Part shown: one piece after another, positions 48,696 to 58,700 of the stretch
Numbering within the stretch: position 1 is the stretch's first letter
How the letters are laid out: every line of letters starts with the position of its first letter
NCBI RefSeq assembly: GCF_014489615.1
Contig: NZ_CP060825.1
Span: 7,548,001-7,612,000, forward strand
Length of the DNA: 64,000 nt
Origin: Streptomyces genisteinicus
GTDB taxonomy: Bacteria; Actinomycetota; Actinomycetes; Streptomycetales; Streptomycetaceae
Direction: 5' to 3'
The notes under the pieces: generated by a model
Seen by the model: only the letters and a program-made list of their open reading frames with translations
Databases searched by the model: none
Told to the model about the DNA's origin: nothing
Translations under genes and position numbers: made by a program

Positions 48696-50552
48696 TCACG
48701 AGCGCGCCGGAGCCGCGGCCACCGCGTCCCGCGGCGCGCCCCACGAGGCCGCGCACAAGGACTCGGACACGGCGGACGCGTAGCGGGCGGCCGACAACCA
48801 GTGCGCCGCGAAGCCTTCCGTGTCGGCGGGGAGGAGCCTGCCGAAGTGGTCGCGTTCGCGCTGCGCCGCCGAAGCGCGCAGAGCCGAGAGCAGACCGGCG
48901 GCCGTGGGAAGACCCGACCGCCGCAGACGCACGGCCTCCACGGAGACGTCGCCGAGCAGTCCCACGGCGGCCCGGCCGGCCGAGACCGTCTGTTCCACGC
49001 GGCGCTCCAGAAGGTGCAGGGGCGGCAGCGCGGTCGGACCGCCCGTCTCGGCCGGGGCCGGCGCCGAACCGGAGCCGGGAACATCGGCGCGTCGCAGACG
49101 GTCGAAGCCCAGATCGACCGTGCCCTCACCCCGCGGGTGCGAACAGGCGAGCAGGGCGAGCCTCGGGTGCAGTGCGGGGATCAGGCGGCCGACGATCCGC
49201 AGCCGCGTTCCCGGCGCCGAGGCCAGCAGCATCAGGTTGTCCCGGTGGGCCAGCGCGGGGTCGTCGTCGGCGACGGTGAGCCGGACGCGGACACCGGAAG
49301 CGCACTGCGCGAGCAGACAGACCCCTCCTGACTCCCGCACGGCGCCGAGGACTTCCACGTCCAGGAAGAGCAGGTCGCTGCCGCCCGCACCAGGGTCCGC
49401 GTAGCGGGAGGTGGCCCGCAGCGCACGGGCGGCCTGCTGCGAGGGGGCCGCCTCCCACAGGCCGCCGAGCGGCGGCTCCGTCCACGCCGCTCCCCGCGCG
49501 GTGACGGCCTTGACGCTCTTCCCGGCGCCGAGTCTGCCGTCCGGCGAGACCGTCGCACCCGAGACCGCCAGGCCGGACCTGCCCAGCTCCCGATGCGTCA
49601 GGGCGCAGTCCCCCATGCGTACGGCCCGGTCGGCCACGCCCACCGCGCGGCCGGCGCCCCCGGGGGCCACGTCGGAGACCGTGAAGAGCCTGCCGTCGGA
49701 GCCCGCGACCCAGGTCCGGACGCCGCCGTGGCCCGAATCCGTCACGACCGGCTCGCTGAACAGCCCGTACAGGCGCAGCGAACCGTCCGGGCTGTACGGC
49801 CGCCGCGCCACGCCCCGGGCGGCGGCCAGCTCCTCGCCGGCAGCCGTGCGCACCCGGTGCGCGGTCCCCAGCAGTTCGGCCAGGGCGGTGACGAGGTCGG
49901 CGGTGCGGTAGGACGGGTCGTGGGCGCGGGCGGCGCGCAGCAGTGTCACGACGGACAGCGCGGCGGCCGCGGCGCGGGGCAGCCGGGCGAGCCGGGCGGT
50001 GTGCGCGGCGCGCAGCAGAACCGCCTGGGCCACCGCCCCGGCCCCGTCCACACCGGCGTCCAGGACGGCCGCGGCCGCCGACCACACGGCATCGGCAGCC
50101 GCCCGCTGCTGAGGGTCCGCCACATCGGACGGAGGCGGGACGGCGAACGCCTCGGCGCCAGTTGAGGTCCCGGTCGCCGCGGCGGCCTCGGCCGCATCGC
50201 GGTGCGGGGCAGCGGCTCCGGCCGCCGGCGGCCCGGGCGGGCCGGACGGCTCGGGCGCCGGCTCCGCGGTCGGAGCGGCACCGGCGGCGGCCGCCCGGTG
50301 GACGCAGTCGGGGGCGAGCAGGCAGCCGCAGGTGATGGCGTCCGCCGTCGCCACCACGCCCCCCGGGGCGTGCATGCGCAACTCGGTCTCGTCGTCGACC
50401 GCGACCGTCACCGTGTCGCCGTCGCACGTCACGGGGCGGGCGGCGAGTTTGGCGACGGCCGCGTCCAGGCGCTTGCGCAGCCGGGGCGAGAGCGCTTCCA
50501 CGAGACCGGCCGTGACCTCGGGCGCGACGGGTGGCAACTGGGCGGCGGTCAT
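48696..50552 (-). CDS. SWIM zinc finger protein (YehQ-like)
   Basis: This 618-residue protein has the SWIM zinc ligands CGCLLAPDCVH (C75, C77, C83, H85; CxCxnCxH) near its N-terminus. A Pro/Ala-rich linker follows (about 90-140), then a long region with no named domain that includes LGLFSEPVVTDSG-like and LLFLDVEVLGAV segments. SWIM fingers bind nucleic acids or proteins. It is the last gene of a five-gene minus-strand operon. Its ATG overlaps the stop of the DUF5682-vWA gene (ATGA). E. coli yehQ encodes a comparable SWIM protein beside MoxR- and vWA-encoding genes. The direct action of this protein is unknown. Confidence 0.88.
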   Translation of the reverse strand: MTAAQLPPVAPEVTAGLVEALSPRLRKRLDAAVAKLAARPVTCDGDTVTVAVDDETELRMHAPGGVVATADAITCGCLLAPDCVHRAAAAGAAPTAEPAPEPSGPPGPPAAGAAAPHRDAAEAAAATGTSTGAEAFAVPPPSDVADPQQRAAADAVWSAAAAVLDAGVDGAGAVAQAVLLRAAHTARLARLPRAAAAALSVVTLLRAARAHDPSYRTADLVTALAELLGTAHRVRTAAGEELAAARGVARRPYSPDGSLRLYGLFSEPVVTDSGHGGVRTWVAGSDGRLFTVSDVAPGGAGRAVGVADRAVRMGDCALTHRELGRSGLAVSGATVSPDGRLGAGKSVKAVTARGAAWTEPPLGGLWEAAPSQQAARALRATSRYADPGAGGSDLLFLDVEVLGAVRESGGVCLLAQCASGVRVRLTVADDDPALAHRDNLMLLASAPGTRLRIVGRLIPALHPRLALLACSHPRGEGTVDLGFDRLRRADVPGSGSAPAPAETGGPTALPPLHLLERRVEQTVSAGRAAVGLLGDVSVEAVRLRRSGLPTAAGLLSALRASAAQRERDHFGRLLPADTEGFAAHWLSAARYASAVSESLCAASWGAPRDAVAAAPARS

Positions 50553-53500
50553 GCGGTCTTCTCCCCGATCCAGCGGGCAAGTTCGAGTGGGCTGAGCGCG
50601 GCCACGGGCATGCCGGCGGCCACCACCTGGCCCGCGACACCGGTCGAGTAGCGGGGCCGGCCCGCGTCGTCCAGGCTCGCGAGCCCGAGGACGTGGCAGC
50701 CCGTGGCGACCAGGGCGCGCACCTCCGCGAGCAGACCACCGAGCGGTGCGCCTTCCTCGAAGTCGCTGATGACGACGACGATGGTGCGGGCCGGCACGGT
50801 GACCAGGCCGCGTGCGTGGCGCAGTCCGGCGGCGATGTGCGTCCCGCCGCCCACGCTCACCTCCAGGAGGAGGGACAGCGGATCGTGCACGTGCCCCGTG
50901 AGATCGACGACCTCCGTGGAGAAGGCGAGGAAGTGGGTGCTCAGCGCCGGGACCCCGGCCAGCACCGAAGCGGTCAGCGCGGACCAGATCGTGGACGCCT
51001 CCATGGAGCCGGACACGTCGGTGACCAGGATCAGCCGCCAGTCCGCCGAGCGTCGGGCTCGGCTGCGGAACACCGGATGCTCGGGGACCACCTGCACCGT
51101 GCCGTCGGCCGTCCTGCGGGCGGTGGCCAGGTTGGCGCGCAGCGTGCGCGGCAGGTCCAGCCTGCCGCCGGGGCGGCGTGTGGGCCGGGCCAGCATCGTG
51201 CCGGTCAGGGCGGGGCGCAGCCGGGTGGAGAGCTGACGGGTCAGTTCGTCGACCAGGCGCCGGACCAGGGGACGGAGCGCCGCCAGGCGGGCCTCGGGGA
51301 GGCCGCCGGCGTACCGCAGCACCGTCCGCAGCAGCTCCACGGAGGGAGTGGCGGCCGCGGGGTCGAGCTCGGCGAGCACGTCCGGGCGGCCGGTGGCGGC
51401 GGCCGCGGCGAGGACCTCCTCGCGGATGCCGGGGCCGAACAGCGCGGCGAGTTCCTCGGACCATTCGCGCACGCCCGGGAACGGCGCCTCACGGCCGCCC
51501 CGGCCGCTGCCGGGGCCGTGCAGACCGCCGCGCGAACCCTCGCCGCGCCCCGCTCCGTACAACTCGTCCAGGGCGGTCGCCGACCGGGCCGCGCCCGACG
51601 GCAGCTGTTCGCTGCGCCGCCCGAGCACGAGCCGCCAGCGGTCGACGGGCGCGAGCGTCCGCGGCACGGCCGCCCCAGCCCCGGCCCCGGCGAGGACGGT
51701 GGCCCCGATCGGCAGAGCGGCGGCCGGGCCGGCGGCGGCCGGGCCGGTGTCCGGCCCGCCGGCGAACGCGCCGGCGGGGGAGAGCACGGCGGTGCCGTCC
51801 GGCAACGGGAACGGGTCCTCCTGCGCGGCCTCCGCCCCGGGCCCCGCTGCCGACGCCACAGGCAGTCCGAGGCCGGTCAGCAGGTCACGGGCGGCGAGGT
51901 CGGCTGCGGTCCTGCGGGCGAGTTCGGCGGGGTCATCGGCGTCGGCACCGTCCACCCGGATGCCCAACAGCTCCTCCACCGTGTCCAGCAGCCGGTCGCG
52001 CGCGGCCGGGCTCAGCGTGTCGAAGCCACCGCGCAGGGCGGGCAGCCTGGCCATGAACCCGGCGTCGTCCAGTTCCACGACACGGTTCAGCAGCGGCCCC
52101 AGGGCGTCGGCGCCCACGGTCAGCAGCGGGCCCGCCGCCGTCAGGACGCCGGTCAGGCGGGAGGTGAGGGAGCTCCGGGAGGCGCTGTCCACGGCTCCGT
52201 CCACCCAGGAGGCGACGCGGGCCCCGAAGGCTTCGGCCTCCTCGTGGCCCGTGAGCACCCGGACGGCGCCGGCGGCCGCCGCGATCAGCGGCGTGCCGTC
52301 GGAGGCGAGCCGGGCGAGGGCGTCGGAGAGCCGGATACCGCCCACCCGGTCGGCGCGCTGGGCCAGTTCCAGCAGGGCCCGGGCGTCCTCGGGCTCCTCG
52401 GACCCGGTCAGCCCGTCGACCTGCCGGACCGCCGCGGCGGTCAGGAGCTCCGCCACCTGCGCGACGCGCTCGGCGGGGGGATGGGCGACGGGGGCGGTGT
52501 CCGGACCGGTCTCGGCCGTCGGGGCGGGCCGGTCGCCGGGAGGGACCGCGCCGGACATGTGGCCGGCACCGATGCGGTCCAGCAGGTCCAGCCCGGTGAG
52601 GAGTTCGGGGAGGGTGCCGCTCGCGGGGAGCACGGCCGCCAGTTCCGTCAGCCGTTCGGCGGCCAGCGCCGGGAGGCCGCACTCGGTCGCCTCCGTGAGG
52701 CCCCGGACGACCTGGGCGGCCGTCGAGCCGCCCTCCGCGCGCTCCGCCGACTGCCGCCGGCGGAGCGTCCCTTCGGCCGCCTGGGCCGGGGTGACCCCGC
52801 GGGCCCCGGCCGCGGTGAGCATCGCTGCCGTCGCCGGCGTCCATCGCACCTGCCAGCGGGTCGTCAGGCCCTCCGATCCCGCGGCGCCCGTCACCGCCTG
52901 CTCCTGCGCGTAGGGGATGCCGCACACCGCCAGCCTGCGCAGCAGCAGTTCGCGCCGCGCGTCCAGTGCGGAGCGCGCGGGGTCGAGGCGCAGGTCGCGC
53001 GGTGACTTCTCGTGGGCGTCCGCCGGCCCGGGGAGAGCGAGGGCCGCGGTCTCCGTCTCCACGGCGGGGCCGAGGCCGCTGCGCGGGGCGCCCGGCGCGG
53101 GCCGCCCCGTGCGGGCTCCGACGAGCACGCTTTCCAGGGCGCGCGCCACGGCGCGGCCCGCGCCGTAGGTCTCGCCGCGGCCCAAAACCGTCTGCACGGC
53201 CTCCAGGAGTTCGCCCCGGCCGGGAGCGGGCAGGTCGCGCAGGCGGGCCAGGTCCCCGGCGACCCGGACGACTTCCCGGCCGTCCGCGGGTCCGTACGGA
53301 TGCCCTTCCGCACGGAGGGCTGCGCAGACGCGCACCGCGGTACGGATCAGGGATTCGTGCAGCACCGCCGGGTCGCCGGCCGCGTCGAGGACCGTGTGCT
53401 GCCATTCCGGATCCCGGATGCCGGCCGGATAGCCGGACCGCGAGTCGAGCAGCGGGTACGTGTACGGGATCAGGGACACGGTGGCCCCCGGCCGGGGGGC

Positions 53501-54487
53501 GTCCGCCCCGTGCCGGTCCGCCGCCGGCGCGGGCGCTGCCGCGGACCCGTCCGGCCCGAGGTCGCCCGGGCCGCAGGCGAGCAGCGCCGGAGTGTGGAAG
53601 GCCCCCACCACCACCGCGGGACGCCGGCCGCTCGCGAGGGCTTCGGCGACATGCCGGCGCATGCGGGCCTCGCGCACGAGGTCCGTCCTGTCCACCCCGC
53701 CCCGGGACTCGGCCTCGTGCCGCAGCGCCCAGCCGGTCAGCAGGGCGGCGCGGCGGAGCGCCTCGGGCGCCGACCCGGGCGCGGGGGCCTCGACCAGCCG
53801 GTCCCACAGGTCGTCGCCCTCACGGCCGGTGAGCCGGGACCGCAGGGCGGCGGACAGCCCGAGCCCGGCCCCCCTCGCGGGCACGGCGCCGGCACCCGTC
53901 GCGGGGGCCGGGCCGGAGACGTCCGGCCCGGCCCCGGGCCGGTCGGCCAGCGGCAGATCGCAGGCGACGGCCGGGACGCCGTGGCGAGCCGCCCAGCGCA
54001 GCGCGACGAGTTCGGGCGAGAAGTCCGCGAACGGGTAGAAGGCGGGACCGCCTTCGCCCGATGGGCCGTGCTCCCCGGGGAGCACGGCGGCCAGCGCCAC
54101 CGGTGCCTCGGTCTCCTCGTGGGCGAGCCAGCCGAGCCACGGCTGGAACTCGGCCGGCAGCTCGACGAGGAGGACGTCGGGGGCCGCCGCGTCCAGGAGC
54201 GCGGGGAGCGCAGCCGCGAGCGACGGCGCGTGGTGGCGCACGCCGATCAGGAACGGCTGCCCGGGCCCGGCCTCGGCGAGTGCCGCCACGGCGGCCTCCG
54301 GAGTGGCGGGTCCGGGCGCCGCTACGGCCGGCGGCGCGCCGGGAACGGCCTCGTCCCCGGCGCCCGGCCGCACCGCGCCGGCGACGGCCACCCCGTGGGC
54401 GACCGTCACCGCGCCGGCCGCCGCCGCGCCGGCGGCGGAACGCTGCCCGGCGTCCTGCCGCGTCTCGGGAATGCTCCGCTGGGTCAT
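50549..54487 (-). CDS. DUF5682-vWA fusion protein (YehM + YehP like)
   Basis: This 1312-residue protein appears to fuse two normally separate proteins. The N-terminal DUF5682-like part (about 75-700) has FLIGVRHHAPSLAAALPALLD and DVLLVELPAEFQPWL, plus FYPFADFSPELVALRWA. The C-terminal vWA/CoxE-like domain (about 1145-1305) has the MIDAS motif DVSGSM (Asp about 1157), FLAFSTEVVDLT, GGGTHIAAGL and VVVISDFEEG. MoxR ATPases act on such vWA proteins. The ATG at 54487 is three bases after the MoxR stop. Its own stop overlaps the SWIM gene start. The fusion suggests the two parts act together in one complex. Confidence 0.9.
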   Translation of the reverse strand: MTQRSIPETRQDAGQRSAAGAAAAGAVTVAHGVAVAGAVRPGAGDEAVPGAPPAVAAPGPATPEAAVAALAEAGPGQPFLIGVRHHAPSLAAALPALLDAAAPDVLLVELPAEFQPWLGWLAHEETEAPVALAAVLPGEHGPSGEGGPAFYPFADFSPELVALRWAARHGVPAVACDLPLADRPGAGPDVSGPAPATGAGAVPARGAGLGLSAALRSRLTGREGDDLWDRLVEAPAPGSAPEALRRAALLTGWALRHEAESRGGVDRTDLVREARMRRHVAEALASGRRPAVVVGAFHTPALLACGPGDLGPDGSAAAPAPAADRHGADAPRPGATVSLIPYTYPLLDSRSGYPAGIRDPEWQHTVLDAAGDPAVLHESLIRTAVRVCAALRAEGHPYGPADGREVVRVAGDLARLRDLPAPGRGELLEAVQTVLGRGETYGAGRAVARALESVLVGARTGRPAPGAPRSGLGPAVETETAALALPGPADAHEKSPRDLRLDPARSALDARRELLLRRLAVCGIPYAQEQAVTGAAGSEGLTTRWQVRWTPATAAMLTAAGARGVTPAQAAEGTLRRRQSAERAEGGSTAAQVVRGLTEATECGLPALAAERLTELAAVLPASGTLPELLTGLDLLDRIGAGHMSGAVPPGDRPAPTAETGPDTAPVAHPPAERVAQVAELLTAAAVRQVDGLTGSEEPEDARALLELAQRADRVGGIRLSDALARLASDGTPLIAAAAGAVRVLTGHEEAEAFGARVASWVDGAVDSASRSSLTSRLTGVLTAAGPLLTVGADALGPLLNRVVELDDAGFMARLPALRGGFDTLSPAARDRLLDTVEELLGIRVDGADADDPAELARRTAADLAARDLLTGLGLPVASAAGPGAEAAQEDPFPLPDGTAVLSPAGAFAGGPDTGPAAAGPAAALPIGATVLAGAGAGAAVPRTLAPVDRWRLVLGRRSEQLPSGAARSATALDELYGAGRGEGSRGGLHGPGSGRGGREAPFPGVREWSEELAALFGPGIREEVLAAAAATGRPDVLAELDPAAATPSVELLRTVLRYAGGLPEARLAALRPLVRRLVDELTRQLSTRLRPALTGTMLARPTRRPGGRLDLPRTLRANLATARRTADGTVQVVPEHPVFRSRARRSADWRLILVTDVSGSMEASTIWSALTASVLAGVPALSTHFLAFSTEVVDLTGHVHDPLSLLLEVSVGGGTHIAAGLRHARGLVTVPARTIVVVISDFEEGAPLGGLLAEVRALVATGCHVLGLASLDDAGRPRYSTGVAGQVVAAGMPVAALSPLELARWIGEKTA

Positions 54488-54490
54488 CCG

Positions 54491-55714
54491 TCAGCTCTCC
54501 AGCACCGCGCGCAGGTCCCACAGGGCTCGCCAGGTGGCCGACCCCTGCTCGGCCCGCCTGCGCACCGGACCGTCCCAGTACCCCAGCAGCCGGGCCGCGT
54601 CGGCGGGGTCGTCCTTGCGGACGACGCCGAGGAGATGGCCGGGCAGGAGGGAGAGCACGTCCCGGTCTCCGGGGAAGTAGGCCGAGGCGAGTCCGAGGGA
54701 GCCCGCGACGGAGACCGCCTCCGCGGTACTCATGACCGTGGACGGACGCTCCACCTCCCAGCCCTCCGCCGAACGGCCCTCGCGCAGGTCCCGGAACGCC
54801 GTCACGAGCGCTTCGAGTACCGCCTCGTCCACCTGGTAGGCGGCCCCCGCGCGTTCGACGGCGGCCCGCGACTGACGCCGCACCAGCGCGGTCTCGGCGT
54901 CCACGTCCCCGATCGGGCCCACGGTCTCGAAGTTGAAACGCCGCTTCAGCGCCGCGGACATCTCAGAGACGCCCTTGTCCCGCAGGTTGGCCGTGGCGAT
55001 GAGGGTGAACCCGGGCGACGCGTGCACCTGTGCCCCCTCGGAGCCCGCCAGCTCGGGGACCGCGATCCGCCGCTCGGACAGCAGCGACACGAGGGCGTCC
55101 TGGACCTCGGGCAGGCAGCGGGTCACCTCCTCCACCCGCGCGACGGCGCCCCGCTTCATGGCGGCGAGCACGGGGGAGGGCACCAGCGCCTGCTGCGTGG
55201 GGCCCTGGGCGAGCAGCAGCGCGTAGTTCCAGCCGTACTTGAGCTGGTCCTCCGTCGTGCCCGCGGTGCCCTGGACGGTGAGCGCGCTCGTGCCGCAGAC
55301 GGCCGCCGACAACAGCTCGGACAGCATCGATTTGGCGGTTCCGGGTTCGCCGACGAGCAGCAGGCCGCGTTCCCCGGCGAGGGTGACCACGCACCGCTCG
55401 ACCAGGGCGCGTTCGCCGACGAACTTCTGCTCGATCACCAGGCGGCGCGGCACCCCCGCCCCGGCCCGGGCGTTCTTCGGCAGGCTCAGGGCGTCGCCCG
55501 CGCTGCCCATCACGAAGGTGACCACGGCACGCGGGGTGAGCAGCCAGCCGGGCGGGCGGGGCCCGGCGTCGTGCGCGGCGAGGAACGCCAGCTCGGTGGC
55601 GTACTGGTCCTCGGGCGGGACGACCTGGCGCGACTGCGGGCCGGCGGCCGCGCCCTGTGCGGGTACGCCCCCTTCGGAGGTGTGGTCCGTGGTGGTCGTG
55701 GTGTCGCTCGTCAT
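54491..55714 (-). CDS. MoxR-type AAA+ ATPase (YehL-like)
   Basis: This 407-residue AAA+ ATPase has Walker A GEPGTAKS (122-129), the acidic Walker B-like VARVEEVTRC and sensor-1 FTLIATANLRDKG, which is followed by MSAALKRRFNFE with the Arg finger region. The N-terminal ~50 residues are a low-complexity Thr/Gly extension. It is the ATPase of the operon and should remodel the vWA protein encoded directly downstream. Its ATG overlaps the stop of the very large protein gene (ATGA), so all genes are co-translated. This is the second MoxR gene of the window; the first lies at 26474. Confidence 0.93.
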   Translation of the reverse strand: MTSDTTTTTDHTSEGGVPAQGAAAGPQSRQVVPPEDQYATELAFLAAHDAGPRPPGWLLTPRAVVTFVMGSAGDALSLPKNARAGAGVPRRLVIEQKFVGERALVERCVVTLAGERGLLLVGEPGTAKSMLSELLSAAVCGTSALTVQGTAGTTEDQLKYGWNYALLLAQGPTQQALVPSPVLAAMKRGAVARVEEVTRCLPEVQDALVSLLSERRIAVPELAGSEGAQVHASPGFTLIATANLRDKGVSEMSAALKRRFNFETVGPIGDVDAETALVRRQSRAAVERAGAAYQVDEAVLEALVTAFRDLREGRSAEGWEVERPSTVMSTAEAVSVAGSLGLASAYFPGDRDVLSLLPGHLLGVVRKDDPADAARLLGYWDGPVRRRAEQGSATWRALWDLRAVLES

Positions 55715-58700
55715 CGGCGGCGGCCCTTCCGGGGTGCGCGGGTGTCCAGTTCTTCGAAAGCGGGGGCGTCGCCGCCGAGGACCCGTGCCCACGCGGCCTC
55801 GAACAGCTCGGGGACGGGCAGGTGGGGCATGGTCCGGGCGGCACCGGTCTCTGGGTACAGGCGTTCCTTCCAGGACTCCAGCGGCAGACCGGGAGCGCTG
55901 CGTTCGATCCAGCCGCACGGCAGGAACAGGGCCCGGCCGGCACGGGCGCGCTTCGCCTCCACCACGAGGTCGGTGGCGGCGAGCTCCGCCCGCGCCTTCT
56001 TGATCCGGGCCGGCTTCCAGCCGGTCCAGCGGACGCAGTTGCGGTCCGTCGGGTCGGGCAGGGTGAGCAGCATCAGGTACAGGGCAGCGGCGTCCGCCCC
56101 CAACCCGAGGGCTTCGGCCACCTCGGCCACCAGGCCCGGCACGGTGCGCGTCGGGTCCTGGGCAGCGTGGTGCTCGCCGCCGTCCGGGGCGCCCGCCGAG
56201 ACCAGCGCGTCGGCCTCGGTTCCCAGCAGCGCCCGCAGAGCGAGCAGGTCCCCGCTTCCGCGGCGGCCGACGGTGCCCTCGACGAGACCGAACGCCGGGT
56301 CCTCGGGGCCCTCCAGCCCGGCCGGGCGGACCAGCAGCTTCTCGTGGTCGCCGTGGCCGGGAACCAGGATCAGCGCCGTGCCGGCGCGGACCAGGCCGTC
56401 GGTCCCCGCGCCGCCGGTCTCGGGCAGCCCGTGCGCGGCGCGGATCGCGGGGCCGATCGAGGTGCCCGCCTCGGTCCAGTCCAGACCGACGTCGAGCACC
56501 AGCGCCGGGTCCGCGAGGCTGCCGCGCAGCGCGGCGAGCCCGGCGGGCAGCTGCTCCCGCAGGGGGTGCCCGAAGGGCAGCGTGTAGGCCAGGGTGCGCA
56601 GTGCCGTCACGGCCGTTGCCACCGCGCCGCGTGCGTGCACCCGGCGCAGCACGGGGCGGCCGGAGCCGTCCTGGATGTCCGTGCCGTGGGCGAGCCAGGC
56701 CCGGGAGCCCGCGTTGAGGACCAGGTCCACCGCGCCCGAGGTGGTGCCGGACAGGTCGAGATCGAGTTCCTCGGGAACCCGGACCAAGGAGGCCAGATGC
56801 TCGTGCCAGACCTCTGCGGCACCCTTGACGTCCGGTCCCGTGGACCACAGCTCGGCCGGATCCGCCGGCAGCAGTGCCCGGAGCACGGCGCGCAGCTCCG
56901 TGCGGGGAAGGGCGTGCAGTCTGGCCTGGGCCGTCTCGAAGGCACGGGTCTTCGCCCCCAGCAGGGCGAGCGTCCCGGCAGCGGGCTCCTCGACGGCGGC
57001 GGACACCAGGGCGGTGGCCTGGAGCGGACCGATCCCGGTGGCCGCGTGGAACGCCTCCACCGCCTCCGGCCGCCACGGCGCCGCCCCCTGCTCCCGCACC
57101 AGGGCGGTGAGCCGGGTGAGGCGGTCGCCGGCGATGCCCTGCCGGTGGACGTGCTCGTCGTCCAGAGTGAACCCGGGCACGGCGCCGAAGACACCGGCCG
57201 GATCGTGGTCCAGGGCGAGCCAACGGGCCCTGTCCTGCTGGTGGTTCCATCCCCGGTCGCCGACGACCACGACGGTCCGGTCCCCCTTGCGGAACACCTG
57301 CCCCAGGCGGGTGAACGCCGAGTCCCTCCGGCCGGTCGCGCCGGAGGCCTGCGGCTCGGCGAGCGTCACCTGGCGGAGCGTGCCCGCCGGATCGGCCATC
57401 GGGCCCGCAGCGAAGGCGTCCAGCAGCAGCACGAGCGCGGCACGGTGCTCGGGCGAGGTGGCCTCCGAGGCGGCCCGGTAGGCCAGCTCGGGCAGCCCGT
57501 CGAGCAGCGACGTCCATCCCGGGGCGTCGCCGGGCACCGTGCACTCGTCGCGCTGCCAGCCGTCCACGGCGGTGAACGGCGCCTTCGACTGCACGGGCGG
57601 ACCGAACGCCGGCTCGCCGCCGAGGACGTGGTTGACGGCGAGGATCTGCCGCAGCGCCGTCCACCGGCCGGCCGACCCCCACCAGCTGCCGCGCATCCGC
57701 TCCGGCCCCCAGGCCGTCGCCTGCCGCAGGGTCACGTCGTCGCCGTGCTCGGGAGCATGGTCGAAGAACATGCCCTGCGTGCGGGCGGTCATCCGGGGAG
57801 TCGCCGGCTCCGCAGGCTTCGGCGGCTCCAGGTACCGGGCGGCCGCGACCGCACGGTCCACCGCGTGCCGCACGACCGCGGTGACACCCGCGCGCAGCCG
57901 TGCGTCGGACACCTCGGGAAGCACCCCGGCCACGGCCTCCTCGCTCAGCTCTCGCGACGAGGGGCCCGTGTACTCCTCCACCGCCCGGAACGCCTCCAGA
58001 TGCCGGGCGACCGCGGCGGCGACCACCTCGAACAGCTCTCCCGCCCGGGCGTCCGTCAGACTCCGCAGGGCGGCCGAACCGTGCTCGTCCCGCGGACGCA
58101 GCGCGTGCCAGTACGCGACGGGAGGCACGTAGGGCGTGCCGGCCGCGTCATTGCCCCCGGAGGAGTCCGGGACGACCGCCCACAGGCTGCCGCCGGTGCC
58201 GTCCGTGTCCTCCGGACGGGCCTCCACGGAGCGCCCGGAGAGTGCCATGACGGGCCGCGATCCGCCGGGGAGGGCGAGCGCGCCGAGCGGCACCGCCGAA
58301 CCGCCGCGGGGCAGCGGGTACGGCAGGGCCACCGTGACACCGTCGGGGCCGCAGGCGACGATCCGGTGCCCCCCGGCGGGGGCGGCGGCGCCGGGCTCGG
58401 TGACCGTGCGGCGGACCCAGCGGCCGAGGACCGTGCCGTCCGTGCCGAACGGGGTGCCCTCCAGACCGGGCTGGATCGGCAGCACCTGGCAGTGCTCGGG
58501 CATCAGACGGGTGCCGTCCTGCACCCCGGAGCGGAGGAACGCGGGCAGCGAGGCCCGGCCGTGGGCGCCGCTGACCGGGTCGTACTCCAGCCACACCTGC
58601 TGCGTGCCCTGCCGGCCCTCGCGCCAGTGACCGGTGCCGTCGGAGATGACGGCGCGCTGCGCCGGAAGAGACGTGTCGCCCGCGTGCAGGGCCTTGCCGC

